Source of the DNA: Pantoea alhagi
Lineage (GTDB): Bacteria > Pseudomonadota > Gammaproteobacteria > Enterobacterales > Enterobacteriaceae
NCBI RefSeq assembly: GCF_002101395.1
Contig: NZ_CP019706.1
Span: forward strand, 2,666,001-2,730,000
DNA length: 64,000 bases
Reading direction: 5' to 3'
A program made the position numbers and the translations under genes. The notes beneath the pieces are model-generated. The model did not search any database and had not been told where the DNA came from. It saw nothing but the letters and a program-made list of their open reading frames with translations. Positions within the stretch are counted from its first letter, which is position 1, and the number at the start of each line of letters is the position of its first letter. Shown one piece after another: positions 1-8,677 of the stretch.

Positions 1-1
1 A

Positions 2-466
2 GGCACGCCGTATGCGGTTAATAAAAACCGCTTTATGTCGCCGCTGGGCATTCCCTGCCAGGCACCGCCGTTCGGTACGCTCTCTGCAATTGACCTGAAA
101 ACGCAGAAAATCGTGTGGCAGGTTCCGGTAGGCACCGTGCAGGATACCGGTCCGTTTGGCGTGAAAATGCGTATGCAGATGCCGATTGGTATGCCGACGC
201 TGGGCGGTACGCTGGCCACGCAGGGCGGGTTAGTGTTTATCGCCGGTACACAGGATTACTATCTGCGCGCCTTCGACAGCTCCACCGGTAAAGAGGTATG
301 GAAAGCACGTTTGCCGGTCGGCAGCCAGGGCGGCCCCATGAGCTATGTCTCGCCGACTACCGGTAAGCAGTACATCCTGATTTCTGCGGGCGGCGCACGT
401 CAGTCGCCGGATCGTGGCGATTATGTGATTGCTTACGCGCTGGATGACCAGACCGAGAAGAAATAA
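2..466 (+). CDS. gcd: PQQ-dependent membrane glucose dehydrogenase, C-terminal part
   Basis: Partial gene cut by the left edge; the frame is open from base 2. The visible 154 residues are the C-terminal end of the quinoprotein beta-propeller, with repeats such as GTLSAIDLKTQKIVWQVPVG and LRAFDSSTGKEVWKARLPVG, each carrying the tryptophan-docking pattern of PQQ propellers. The terminal GGPMSYVSPTTGKQYI...GGA block is typical of membrane glucose dehydrogenase. The family oxidises glucose to gluconolactone at the periplasmic face and passes electrons to ubiquinone. The N-terminal membrane segments and catalytic residues lie outside the window, so the identification rests on the C-terminus alone; another membrane PQQ dehydrogenase is less likely. 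Confidence 0.85.
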   Translation, partial: GTPYAVNKNRFMSPLGIPCQAPPFGTLSAIDLKTQKIVWQVPVGTVQDTGPFGVKMRMQMPIGMPTLGGTLATQGGLVFIAGTQDYYLRAFDSSTGKEVWKARLPVGSQGGPMSYVSPTTGKQYILISAGGARQSPDRGDYVIAYALDDQTEKK

Positions 467-467
467 T

Positions 468-495
468 AAAAAGGCCCCGCAAGGGGCCTTTTTTT
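468..495 (+). terminator. Rho-independent terminator of gcd
   Basis: The arms AAGGCCCC (471-478) and GGGGCCTT (483-490) pair perfectly around a GCAA tetraloop and run into seven T residues. The site starts directly behind the tandem stop codons of gcd. The A-run on its left side means it could also serve the convergent emfourin/protealysin operon. Confidence 0.9.
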
Positions 496-501
496 ATGGT
501 C

Positions 502-834
502 TTATTCGCCTTCTTTCCACAGCGCCTTGAGTTCCGGCGGCGCAAGGCTGTCAGGGATCACAATCACAATATCAGCAGAGTGATGCTGCGTATCGTAGCT
601 GATTTGAATACGGTAATAATATTGATCGCCACGCCCGGCCTGTTGCTGCTTATCGGCCGGTTCCCCTAATGGTAAAGAGTGCCGCAAAATTTCGCAGACG
701 CGCTCTTTTTGCGGATTGGCCAGCTGCCCCAGCGCGATACGTCGCTGACCGGCCAGTTTCGGTATATAAGCAAAACCGCCTTCGCGCGCCAGATCGATCA
801 CGGCGTCGTCGGTCAGTTCCGGTAATTCTTTCAT
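502..834 (-). CDS. Emfourin-type inhibitor of the adjacent M4 protease
   Basis: 110-residue protein beginning MKELPELTDDAVIDLAREGG, no signal peptide. The start at 834 is chosen because it overlaps the stop of the upstream protease gene in an ATGA arrangement (831-834); an in-frame ATG eight codons earlier would lie further inside the protease gene. Position, size and the sequence pattern (conserved GGFAYIP near the start and an IVIPDSLAPPELKAL tail) match emfourin, the protein inhibitor encoded beside protealysin in Serratia and relatives. The tight overlap implies translational coupling, so inhibitor and enzyme would be made together. Function is inferred from family and context. Confidence 0.8.
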   Translation of the reverse strand: MKELPELTDDAVIDLAREGGFAYIPKLAGQRRIALGQLANPQKERVCEILRHSLPLGEPADKQQQAGRGDQYYYRIQISYDTQHHSADIVIVIPDSLAPPELKALWKEGE

Positions 835-1859
835 GATAAAACGCCCGTTTCTTTCCACGCGTTCTCAATTGCCTGCGCCGTTGCCGTGTTAAAACGGTTT
901 TGCGCATGGCGAATAGTGAACTGCGCAAAGGTGTTGAAATCAGCATCCTGCGGCAACTCTTTGTCGCAAACCGTATCATACCAGGCATGTCCCGCCAGCT
1001 CCCAGGCGTAGCCGCCCAGCGCTTTGGCTGCCAGATAAAATGCACGGTTTGGGATGCCAGAGTTAAGATGAACCCCGCCATTGTCTTCCCGGGTTTTAAT
1101 ATAGTCGCGCATATGGCCCGGCTGCGGATCTTTGCCCAGCATGGGATCATCATAGGCGGTGCCCGGCTCGGCCATTGAGCGCAGCCCGCGTCCATTAATG
1201 CCCTCCGCCAGTAAACCTTCGCCAATAATCCAGTCGGCCTGATCCGCAGTTTGCTTGCGATGGAACTGTTTAACCAGCGATCCAAATACATCGGAGAGCG
1301 ATTCATTCAGCGCGCCTGCCTGTTCAAAATAGATCAGACCCGCTTCGGTTTCTGTCACGCCATGCGCTAACTCATGCGCCACCACATCAATAGCAATGGT
1401 GAAGCGGTTAAAAATTTCGCCGTCGCCGTCGCCAAACACCATCTGCTGTCCGTTCCAGAAGGCGTTTTGATACTCTTTACCATAGTGCACCGTGCCCATC
1501 AGCGTTAGCCCCTGGTTGTCCAGTGAGTTACGCTGATACGCCTGCCAGAAGAAATCATAGGTTACGCCCAAATAGTCCCAGGCTTCGGTAGCGGCAATAT
1601 CGTTATTGTCAGGCTGGCCTTCCTTACGTACCAGCGTACCGGGCAAGCTTTCCGTGTTTTGCGCATCATAAATTTCACGATCCACATGACCGCCCACGGC
1701 GTTTTGCGGCGCTGTTGGCTTATGCCAGTTATGCGCCATCAGATGCTGAACATGCGTTAAGGTACGGCGGGCATAATCCTGCTGATGCCCCGATCCGTTA
1801 TCAATAATTTTACGTAGAATATAGGGCGGAATAACCGGGCAAGCTGACGTACGAGACAT
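831..1859 (-). CDS. Protealysin-like M4 (thermolysin family) metalloprotease
   Basis: 342-residue zinc metalloprotease. The HEXXH zinc motif is HELAH (H162, E163, H166), with the third ligand E186 in GALNESLSD and the transition-state histidine in DNGGVHLNSGIPN. The short propeptide starts with PPYILRKI, the hallmark of the protealysin type, in contrast to the long thermolysin propeptide. There is no obvious N-terminal signal peptide, so it is probably cytoplasmic or released by another route, as discussed for protealysin. It is first gene of an operon with the emfourin-like inhibitor, overlapping it by four bases. Described roles of this group include cleaving bacterial and host cytoskeletal proteins and invasion-related functions; none can be inferred here from sequence alone. 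Confidence 0.92.
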   Translation of the reverse strand: MSRTSACPVIPPYILRKIIDNGSGHQQDYARRTLTHVQHLMAHNWHKPTAPQNAVGGHVDREIYDAQNTESLPGTLVRKEGQPDNNDIAATEAWDYLGVTYDFFWQAYQRNSLDNQGLTLMGTVHYGKEYQNAFWNGQQMVFGDGDGEIFNRFTIAIDVVAHELAHGVTETEAGLIYFEQAGALNESLSDVFGSLVKQFHRKQTADQADWIIGEGLLAEGINGRGLRSMAEPGTAYDDPMLGKDPQPGHMRDYIKTREDNGGVHLNSGIPNRAFYLAAKALGGYAWELAGHAWYDTVCDKELPQDADFNTFAQFTIRHAQNRFNTATAQAIENAWKETGVLS

Positions 1860-1979
1860 AATGGCTCTCCTTAGGCTGAAATAACCCTTATTGATGAAAG
1901 CGTAGTCTGCTAAGTGTAGCTCAGATATGAAACGGGCCTGTCTCTCGCTCCGATTGTTTATTTATTAAAAAAACTTATG

Positions 1980-3068
1980 TTATAAGCGATCGTCATAGAG
2001 TTGAGGATGGTGCGTGCTTAGTGCCGGTTCTATTTTATGCGCACTGAAACGCCGCACCGATTCCCGTACCGCCAGTTTTCCCTGTAATAACAGGTTGCAG
2101 GATGGAGCTGCGGGCCGCAGCAGTCGACGCTGCAGTAGCTGGATCGCCTCAAATCCCAGTTCATCGCGCGGCACCTGTACTGAGGTTAAAGGAACGTCAT
2201 GGATCTCTGCCAGATTCGAACTGTCGGTGCTCATTACGGAGATATCGCCAGGCACTGACAGGCCCAGTTTTTTTATCGCCGCCACTGCGCCCATCGCCAT
2301 AAAATCGCCGCCGGCAAGGATCGCACTGGGCCGGTGGGTGCGATCGGGCAGGGCGCTGAGCCAGCTGGTGACCGCCAGCTCCGCTTCCTCTGCGCCGAAA
2401 CCGGCGGTAGTGACCAGATGCTGTCCTGCGTCAAAAGTGAGATTTTGCCGCATCCACGCCTGACGAATCCCCGCCAGACGCAGCTCCATGGTATCGCGCC
2501 GCAAACACTGCAAATTAAGGATATTGCGGTGCCCCTGCCGGAACAGATAACTGGCGGAAAATTCCCCGATGAGATGATGATCGGGGGAAACGCTGTCGAG
2601 GCGCATTTCACGATCGCTGCAGTTAATCAATACGCAGGGTTTATTCAGATCCGCCGCCAGCGAATGAATATGGGGATCGTCAATGCCAATAATCAGCGCC
2701 GCCTGCGTTTGCGGATGATTCATCCTTGCAACAAACAGCGCACTGTCGCTCTGTTCTTCAGCCAGGCCGCAGGAGCTGATGCGCACCTCATACGGCCTAA
2801 GCGCTTCGATCACGCTCTGGATCACCTTGTAGTAAAAAATGTCGGTACGTACGGAAAAGGCACGTGGCGGCGCAAAAATGACCAGGCTGTTTAGCATCAG
2901 CCTGCCCTGTGAAAGATCCTGCAAAATGCCGTGCTGGCGGGCGCAGGCTATCACCTTCTGTCTGGCGGCATCGCTGGTATTGGCTTTTCCCGCCAGCACA
3001 CGCGAAACCGTGCTGATCGACAGCCCGGTTTGAGCGGCGATCAGGCTGATTTTTAACTTTCCATTCAT
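1980..3068 (-). CDS. LacI/GalR-family transcriptional regulator
   Basis: 362-residue repressor-type regulator. An N-terminal LacI helix-turn-helix (residues about 6-27, LIAAQTGLSISTVSRVLAG) precedes a periplasmic-binding-protein-like sensor domain. The start at 3068 has a good ribosome site (GGGG) nearby. It is transcribed divergently from the MFS permease and GH31 glycosidase, with a 356-bp shared upstream region holding a palindrome (3093-3110). The likely job is sugar-responsive control of that pair and of itself. The effector is unknown. The C-terminus is about 20 residues longer than the sensor core of most LacI proteins. Confidence 0.9.
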   Translation of the reverse strand: MNGKLKISLIAAQTGLSISTVSRVLAGKANTSDAARQKVIACARQHGILQDLSQGRLMLNSLVIFAPPRAFSVRTDIFYYKVIQSVIEALRPYEVRISSCGLAEEQSDSALFVARMNHPQTQAALIIGIDDPHIHSLAADLNKPCVLINCSDREMRLDSVSPDHHLIGEFSASYLFRQGHRNILNLQCLRRDTMELRLAGIRQAWMRQNLTFDAGQHLVTTAGFGAEEAELAVTSWLSALPDRTHRPSAILAGGDFMAMGAVAAIKKLGLSVPGDISVMSTDSSNLAEIHDVPLTSVQVPRDELGFEAIQLLQRRLLRPAAPSCNLLLQGKLAVRESVRRFSAHKIEPALSTHHPQLYDDRL

Positions 3069-3424
3069 TTTGTGATCCCCTTCAAATCAGGTGATGAAAA
3101 TTTTTTCATCCCGGACGGATGGCGGATGGCTGCGAATGCAGAAGCAATTTCTGTCAATCCTGCACTACAGATGAAAATCTTTGCAAAAAACATAGTTTCA
3201 CCCGGCAAACCTGCTGGTTAGTCTGCAACCGTATCCTTGTTGATCAGGCGCGGAGCTTTACTATGCTGACGGTGCGCCAGGGAAATCAACTGATAATCAT
3301 AGGGTTAAGCGTTCTGTGCGGCCTTTTTGTGAAAGCCGTCGCATTGCACCGCTGTTGTAGCCTTCGATACCACAACTGAAGCGCCTGCGGGCGAGCCGCA
3401 CAACAGGCGGCGAGGGAGAAACAG
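3069..3424. promoter_or_regulatory. Divergent promoter region with candidate LacI-type operator at 3093-3110
   Basis: The region separates the LacI-type regulator from the permease. At 3093-3110 the arms GATGAAAA and TTTTCATC form an exact inverted repeat with a two-base spacer, 25 bp upstream of the regulator start, a suitable position for autorepression. A second GATGAAAA half occurs near 3171. The rest shows no convincing gene. Operator assignment is inferred from symmetry and position. Confidence 0.5.
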
Positions 3425-4723
3425 ATGAGTATTGAAACAGAACAGGCAACCGCAACCCGTTCCGCCCCTAAATTCAAATCGCTGCGCTGGTGGATGCTGG
3501 CGCTATTTCTGCTGGGCATCACCATTAACTACATCACCCGCAATTCACTGGGCATTCTGGCACCGGAGCTGAAAGTCAGCCTGAATATGTCCACTGAACA
3601 GTATTCGTGGGTGGTGGCGGCATTCCAGCTCGCTTATACCCTGTTTCAGCCATTTTGCGGCTGGCTGATCGATGTGATTGGCCTGAAAACCGGCTTTATG
3701 ATCTGCGCCATTATCTGGGCGCTGGTCTGTATGCTGCACGCCGGAGCGGGAAGCTGGGTACAGCTGGCGCTGCTGCGCTTTTTTATGGGGGGTGCTGAGG
3801 CGGCCGCTACGCCCGCTAACGCCCGCGCCATCGCCGACTGGTTTCCGAAAAAAGAGCGTCCGGTTGCCGCCGGTTGGGCTGGCGTCGGCTTTTCGATTGG
3901 CGCGATGCTGGCCCCGCCGATTATTGTTGTTACCCATCTCACGCTGGGCTGGCAGGGGGCTTTTCTGTTTTCCGGCGCGCTGGGCCTGGTATGGGTCGTG
4001 CTGTGGTGGCGCTTTTATCATGCGCCACAGCAGCACCCGAATTTGAGTCAGCAGGAGCTGGATCTGATTCGCGAGGATAATGAGCCGGATCTGCCGAAGC
4101 TGCCGTTTTTCACCTCGTTGGGCCGGCTCTGCCGCGATAAGAAATTTTATGGCATCGCGATCCCGGCTTTTCTTGCCGAGCCAGCCTGGGCGGTCTTCAG
4201 CTTTTGGGTGCCGCTCTATCTCGCCACCGAGCGCGGCATGGATCTCAAACAGATTGCATTGTTCGCCTGGCTGCCTTTTCTGGCGGCCGATATTGGCAGC
4301 GTCGCCAGCGGCTACCTTACCAGCCTGTATCGCAAATGGTTCGGCTTCCGGCGCATTAACTCAGTGATCGCCAGCTCCGTAACCGGCGCTTTTCTGATGC
4401 TCTCGTTGACGCTGGTTGCGGTAACCAAAGATCCATTTCTGGCCATCGCGCTGATCTCGGTGGGTGGCTTTGGCCACCAGGTGATCTCCTGCATGCTGAG
4501 CGCATTGGTGGTGGAATCATTCGATAAAAATCAGATGGCCACGGTTAACGGCATGCGTGGTTCCTGTGCCTGGATCGCCAGCTTCCTCTTTTCTCTGCTC
4601 ATTGGTGCCGTTTCCGATACCGTCGGCTTCGGCCCGCTGTTTGTGGCGATGGGCTTTTTCGACCTGATTGGCGCGCTGTTCCTGATCGCTCTGCTGGCGG
4701 AGCGCGGCGCTAAAAAACGTTAA
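3425..4723 (+). CDS. MFS permease, anion:cation symporter (ExuT/GudP-like) family
   Basis: 432-residue inner-membrane transporter with about 12 hydrophobic segments and a central cytoplasmic loop near residues 200-225. The N-terminal KSLRWWMLALFLLGITINYITR is the pattern of the ACS family of the major facilitator superfamily (hexuronate, glucarate and galactonate transporters). The ATG at 3425 is preceded by GGGAG at a good distance. It is followed after 14 bp by a GH31 glycosidase, so both are probably co-transcribed and the permease imports that enzyme's substrate, or the product of an upstream hydrolysis. The substrate cannot be read from sequence; a glycoside or sugar acid is plausible. 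Confidence 0.85.
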   Translation: MSIETEQATATRSAPKFKSLRWWMLALFLLGITINYITRNSLGILAPELKVSLNMSTEQYSWVVAAFQLAYTLFQPFCGWLIDVIGLKTGFMICAIIWALVCMLHAGAGSWVQLALLRFFMGGAEAAATPANARAIADWFPKKERPVAAGWAGVGFSIGAMLAPPIIVVTHLTLGWQGAFLFSGALGLVWVVLWWRFYHAPQQHPNLSQQELDLIREDNEPDLPKLPFFTSLGRLCRDKKFYGIAIPAFLAEPAWAVFSFWVPLYLATERGMDLKQIALFAWLPFLAADIGSVASGYLTSLYRKWFGFRRINSVIASSVTGAFLMLSLTLVAVTKDPFLAIALISVGGFGHQVISCMLSALVVESFDKNQMATVNGMRGSCAWIASFLFSLLIGAVSDTVGFGPLFVAMGFFDLIGALFLIALLAERGAKKR

Positions 4724-4737
4724 ATGCTGGAGTGGAT

Positions 4738-7098
4738 ATGAAAACGTTAAAAAACTGGACGCTGGTGGGGGAGTATGCCGACAGGATCGAACTGCGGGTA
4801 GATGAACAGCATCTGTTCTGCCTCTACGTGCTGGAAGAGTCGCTGTTTCGCATCCTGATCAAACGCCGTGGCGAGCTGGCGCTGGATCGTACCTGGAGTA
4901 TCGCACCGAAAGAGGATGTGCCCTGGGAGGGACGCGATCGCCTGAGCGTGGAAGGCTTTAGCCTGCCGGGCTATCATCTGCACATTCAGGATGAGCGGCT
5001 GCTTATCAGCAGCCAGAACCTGCGCGTAACGATCCATCAGCCGCTCTGGCTGCAGTGGGAATATCTTGATGCAAATAATCAGTGGCAATTACTCACCGAA
5101 GATCGCCGCACCAGCGCCTACTTATTAAACATGCATGGCGATGGCGTTGCGCACTATCAACGCCGTTTCGCCGACGATCGCTACTATGGGCTGGGTGAGA
5201 AGTCAGGCGATCTTGAGCGTAGCGGGCGCCGCTTTGAGATGCGCAACCTTGATGCCATGGGCTATAACGCCGCCAGTACCGATCCGCTCTATAAACATAT
5301 TCCCTTTACCATTACCCGTCATGGCGAGGTCAGCTTCGGGCTGTTTTACGATAATCTGAGCAGCTGCTGGATCGATCTTGGTAATGAGCTGGATAACTAC
5401 CATCAGCCTTATCGACGTTATCAGGCAGAGGCAGGCGATCTCGATTATTACCTGTTTTTCGGTCCGCGGGTGCTGGATGTCACGAAAGCATTTGTGCGGC
5501 TCACCGGTAAAACCTGTTTTGGCCCCAGATGGAGCCTGGGCTACAGCGGCTCAACCATGCACTATACCGATGCGCCCGATGCGCAGCAGCAGCTACAGCA
5601 GTTTATCCAGCTCTGCCGTCAGCATGCGATTCCCTGCGACTCTTTCCAGCTCTCTTCCGGCTACACATCCATTGGCAACAAGCGTTACGTGTTTAACTGG
5701 AATTATGAAAAAGTGCCGCAGCCGCGTGCGCTGAGCCAGGCGTTTCATGATGCCGGGCTGCGTCTGGCAGCCAATATCAAGCCCTGTCTGCTGCAGGATC
5801 ATCCGCTCTACGAAGACGTGGCGCAGCAGGGGCTGTTTATACGCGATTCAGATAGCGCTGCGCCAGAGCGATCCTGCTTCTGGGATGATGAAGGTTCCCA
5901 TCTTGATTTCACCAATCCGGCAACGATTCGCTGGTGGCAACAGAGCGTCACCAGCCAGCTGCTGGAGATGGGCATCGATTCTACCTGGAACGATAACAAT
6001 GAATATGAGATTTGGGACGGTGAGGCGCGTTGTCACGGCTTTGGTCGTGCCGTGGCGATTAAACATATTCGCCCGGTGATGCCATTGCTGATGATGCGCG
6101 CCTCGCTGGAAGCGCAGCAGCATTTTGCCCCGCAGCGACGACCTTATCTGATTTCGCGCTCCGGCTGCGCCGGGATGCAGCGTTACGTGCAAACCTGGAG
6201 CGGCGACAACCGCACCAGCTGGCAGACGCTGCGTTACAACATCCGCATGGGATTGGGGATGAGCCTTTCCGGATTATATAACGTAGGGCACGATGTCGGC
6301 GGCTTTGCCGGCGACAGACCGGATGCGGAACTGTTTGTTCGCTGGGTACAAAACGGCGTGATGCATCCGCGCTTTACCATCCACTCCTGGAACGATGACG
6401 GCACGGTTAATGAGCCGTGGATGTATCCCGGCGTGACGGCGATAGTGCGTGAAGCGATCCGCCTGCGCTATCGCCTGTTACCTTACTTTTACACGCTGTT
6501 GTGGCAGGCCAGCGTCTGCGACGAGCCGATGCTGCGGCCTGCCTTTCTCGATCATGAGCATGACGCACAAACCTGGCAGGAAAGTGATGATTTTCTTATC
6601 GGACGCGATCTGCTGGTGGCCAGCGTGGTAGAGCCTGGCCAGCGTCAGCGCGCAGTCTGGCTGCCGGATAACAATACGGGCTGGTACTGCTTCTGGAGTG
6701 GACAATGGTATGGCGGCGGACAGTGGATCACGCTGGATGCACCGCTGGAACGGCTGCCGCTGTTGGTGCGCGCCGGGGCAGGGTTACCGTTGTCGCAGCG
6801 GATGGCGCACGTGGATGCGGCGGCGGACGACTGGCGCGAGCTGCGGTTGTTCCCGTTACTGGAAGGGCAGAGCGAAGGAATGATTTTCGAGGATGACGGC
6901 GAAAGCCATGCCTGGCGGCAGGGCAATGCGCTTTGGCTGCGCTGGCGCATCTGTTGTAGTACGACGCGCATTGAGCTGAATGTGGAGCGGGAAGGACGCT
7001 ATCAGCCCGCCTGGCGACGTTTAACTGTTACGCTGCCGCCCGATGAGCAGCGCCAGCTTTGGATTAACGGCGAGCTTACTTCAGCCTATCATCTGTAG
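4738..7098 (+). CDS. Glycoside hydrolase family 31 (alpha-glucosidase/alpha-xylosidase type)
   Basis: 786-residue cytoplasmic enzyme (no signal peptide). The ATG at 4738 is chosen over an in-frame GTG at 4732 because GGAG at 4729-4732 gives correct spacing. An N-terminal beta-sandwich (about 1-255) is followed by a (beta/alpha)8 barrel with the GH31 nucleophile region STWNDNNE (D419) and the acid/base Asp of WSGDN (D490), then C-terminal beta domains with DDGE near the end. GH31 retains configuration and acts on alpha-glucosides, alpha-xylosides or related sugars; the exact substrate is not evident. It forms a probable operon with the MFS permease under the LacI-type regulator. The lack of a secretion signal means the substrate is imported first. 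Confidence 0.9.
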   Translation: MKTLKNWTLVGEYADRIELRVDEQHLFCLYVLEESLFRILIKRRGELALDRTWSIAPKEDVPWEGRDRLSVEGFSLPGYHLHIQDERLLISSQNLRVTIHQPLWLQWEYLDANNQWQLLTEDRRTSAYLLNMHGDGVAHYQRRFADDRYYGLGEKSGDLERSGRRFEMRNLDAMGYNAASTDPLYKHIPFTITRHGEVSFGLFYDNLSSCWIDLGNELDNYHQPYRRYQAEAGDLDYYLFFGPRVLDVTKAFVRLTGKTCFGPRWSLGYSGSTMHYTDAPDAQQQLQQFIQLCRQHAIPCDSFQLSSGYTSIGNKRYVFNWNYEKVPQPRALSQAFHDAGLRLAANIKPCLLQDHPLYEDVAQQGLFIRDSDSAAPERSCFWDDEGSHLDFTNPATIRWWQQSVTSQLLEMGIDSTWNDNNEYEIWDGEARCHGFGRAVAIKHIRPVMPLLMMRASLEAQQHFAPQRRPYLISRSGCAGMQRYVQTWSGDNRTSWQTLRYNIRMGLGMSLSGLYNVGHDVGGFAGDRPDAELFVRWVQNGVMHPRFTIHSWNDDGTVNEPWMYPGVTAIVREAIRLRYRLLPYFYTLLWQASVCDEPMLRPAFLDHEHDAQTWQESDDFLIGRDLLVASVVEPGQRQRAVWLPDNNTGWYCFWSGQWYGGGQWITLDAPLERLPLLVRAGAGLPLSQRMAHVDAAADDWRELRLFPLLEGQSEGMIFEDDGESHAWRQGNALWLRWRICCSTTRIELNVEREGRYQPAWRRLTVTLPPDEQRQLWINGELTSAYHL

Positions 7099-7137
7099 TT
7101 GAACGGGTAACAGGCCATTCAGGCGCGTAATGGAGCG

Positions 7138-8508
7138 TTAGGTTTGCTTCTTACGCGCTTTTTTCAATAGTGTAATGGTTTTCACTTCACTCTCTATCCA
7201 GCCATCCTGCAGTCGGGTTTGCAACGTTTCGCCAGGCTGTATCTGTCGGGTCTTTTTAAGCACTTCGCCTTGTGGCGTTTGCGTCACGCTAAAGCCGCGC
7301 GCCAGCGTCGCCAGCGGGCTAACGCCTTCCAGATGCGCCACCAGCACACCAAAATGTTGTTTCTCTGCACTCAGCCGCTGCTGCATCGCCTGCGTCAGGC
7401 GATAATGCCATTGCTGAAGCTGCTGCTGCGCCCGGTTAATATTGCGTTGTGGCTGCTGGGCCGTCAGGCGCTGCGCCAGACGATCCTGCTGACGCGAGGC
7501 GTTACGCAACTGTAGCTGCATCGCCTCGTCCAGCCGACGCTGCAGGCGGAACAGCGTGGTTTGCTGGCGCGCCAGCCGCAGCTGCGGATGCTGTTGCTGC
7601 AGACGATGCTGCAAGCGGGTAAAGGTACGCTGCTGCTGGGCAAGATAGTAATCCATCGCCATCTCCAGCCGCGTCTGCTGCGACTGAAGCTGACGCAGCA
7701 ATTCCACCTGATTACGGCTAACGATTTCCGCCGCCGCAGAAGGGGTGGGCGCGCGCAGGTCGGCGACAAAATCGGCAATAGTCACGTCTGTTTCATGGCC
7801 TACAGCGCTGACAACTGGAATACGACTGGCAAAGATAGCGCGTGCCACACGCTCATCGTTAAAGCACCATAAATCTTCCAGCGAGCCGCCGCCACGTCCC
7901 ACAATCAGCACGTCACACTCATTACGCAGGTTTGCCAGCTCAATGGCACGCACAAGGGCGGCAGGCGCCTCGTTACCCTGTACCACCGTTGGATAGATGA
8001 TTACCGGTAGCGAAGGATCGCGACGATGCAGCACACGCAGCACATCGTGCAGCGCTGCGCCGGTAGCGGAGGTTATTACTCCAACCTGACGCGCCGGATC
8101 GGGCAGCGGTTGTTTATGCTGCTGCTCAAACAGGCCTTCTGCCGCCAGCCGCTGCTTTAACTGTTCAAATTGCTGTTGCAGCAGTCCTTCACCCGCCGGA
8201 TGCATGCTCTCCACAATCAGCTGATAATCGCCGCGTGGCTCATAGAGCGTAACCGTCGCGCGCACCAGCACCTGTTGGCCATGCTGCGGACGAAAGGTCA
8301 CGCGCCGGTTGCTGTTGCGGAACATCGCGCTGCGCACCTGAGCGGTATCGTCTTTGAGCGTAAAGTACCAGTGGCCGGAAGCGGGCTGGGTAAAATTGGA
8401 GATTTCGGCGCTGAGCCAGATATGCCCCATCTCGCCTTCCAGCAGCTGACGCACCGTGGTGTTAAGGCGGCTAACGGTAAAAATATTGGCGGAAGGAGGT
8501 AGCGACAT
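7138..8508 (-). CDS. xseA: Exodeoxyribonuclease VII large subunit
   Basis: 456-residue protein, the same length as E. coli XseA and highly similar throughout. An N-terminal OB-fold (IFTVSRLN...GHWYFTLKDD) leads to the catalytic domain with VGVITS, GRGGGSLEDLW and SAVGHETDVTIADFVAD. A long glutamine/arginine-rich coiled-coil arm (about residues 270-390) follows. With the small subunit XseB (not in this window) it degrades single-stranded DNA in both directions. It is divergent from guaB, the same arrangement as in E. coli. Confidence 0.97.
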   Translation of the reverse strand: MSLPPSANIFTVSRLNTTVRQLLEGEMGHIWLSAEISNFTQPASGHWYFTLKDDTAQVRSAMFRNSNRRVTFRPQHGQQVLVRATVTLYEPRGDYQLIVESMHPAGEGLLQQQFEQLKQRLAAEGLFEQQHKQPLPDPARQVGVITSATGAALHDVLRVLHRRDPSLPVIIYPTVVQGNEAPAALVRAIELANLRNECDVLIVGRGGGSLEDLWCFNDERVARAIFASRIPVVSAVGHETDVTIADFVADLRAPTPSAAAEIVSRNQVELLRQLQSQQTRLEMAMDYYLAQQQRTFTRLQHRLQQQHPQLRLARQQTTLFRLQRRLDEAMQLQLRNASRQQDRLAQRLTAQQPQRNINRAQQQLQQWHYRLTQAMQQRLSAEKQHFGVLVAHLEGVSPLATLARGFSVTQTPQGEVLKKTRQIQPGETLQTRLQDGWIESEVKTITLLKKARKKQT

Positions 8509-8600
8509 GTGATAGGGATCAAATAATAAATCAGCGAGTTAATTAACCGATACTACATGGCTGATACAGAGGATCAAGACATTTTCTGAAAAAAAGCTGG

Positions 8601-8626
8601 AGGCAACCGATTACGCCCTGTATAAT
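8601..8626 (+). promoter_or_regulatory. guaB promoter -10 and PurR-like box
   Basis: TATAAT at 8621-8626 is a consensus -10 element. AGGCAACCGATTACGC (8601-8616), directly upstream, resembles the PurR operator of E. coli guaB. The box covers the spacer and -35 region, so PurR with hypoxanthine or guanine would block RNA polymerase. Assignment is by similarity and position. Confidence 0.7.
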
Positions 8627-8631
8627 GCCGC

Positions 8632-8677
8632 GGCAATATTTTATCTGTTCTCATTCACCCCAGGTTGAGATATTGCC
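8632..8677 (+). promoter_or_regulatory. 5'-terminal stem in the guaB leader next to the start codon
   Basis: GGCAATAT (8632-8639) and ATATTGCC (8670-8677) are exact complements; the second arm ends at the base before the guaB ATG. The first arm begins about six bases after the -10 box, so the stem would form at the very 5' end of the mRNA and place the weak Shine-Dalgarno sequence in the loop. This may affect mRNA stability or translation; no function is proven here. Confidence 0.5.

Noticed and set aside
8632..8677. Purine riboswitch upstream of guaB
   Set aside because: The leader is about 45 nt with one simple stem, too short for a known purine aptamer, and PurR control explains the regulation.
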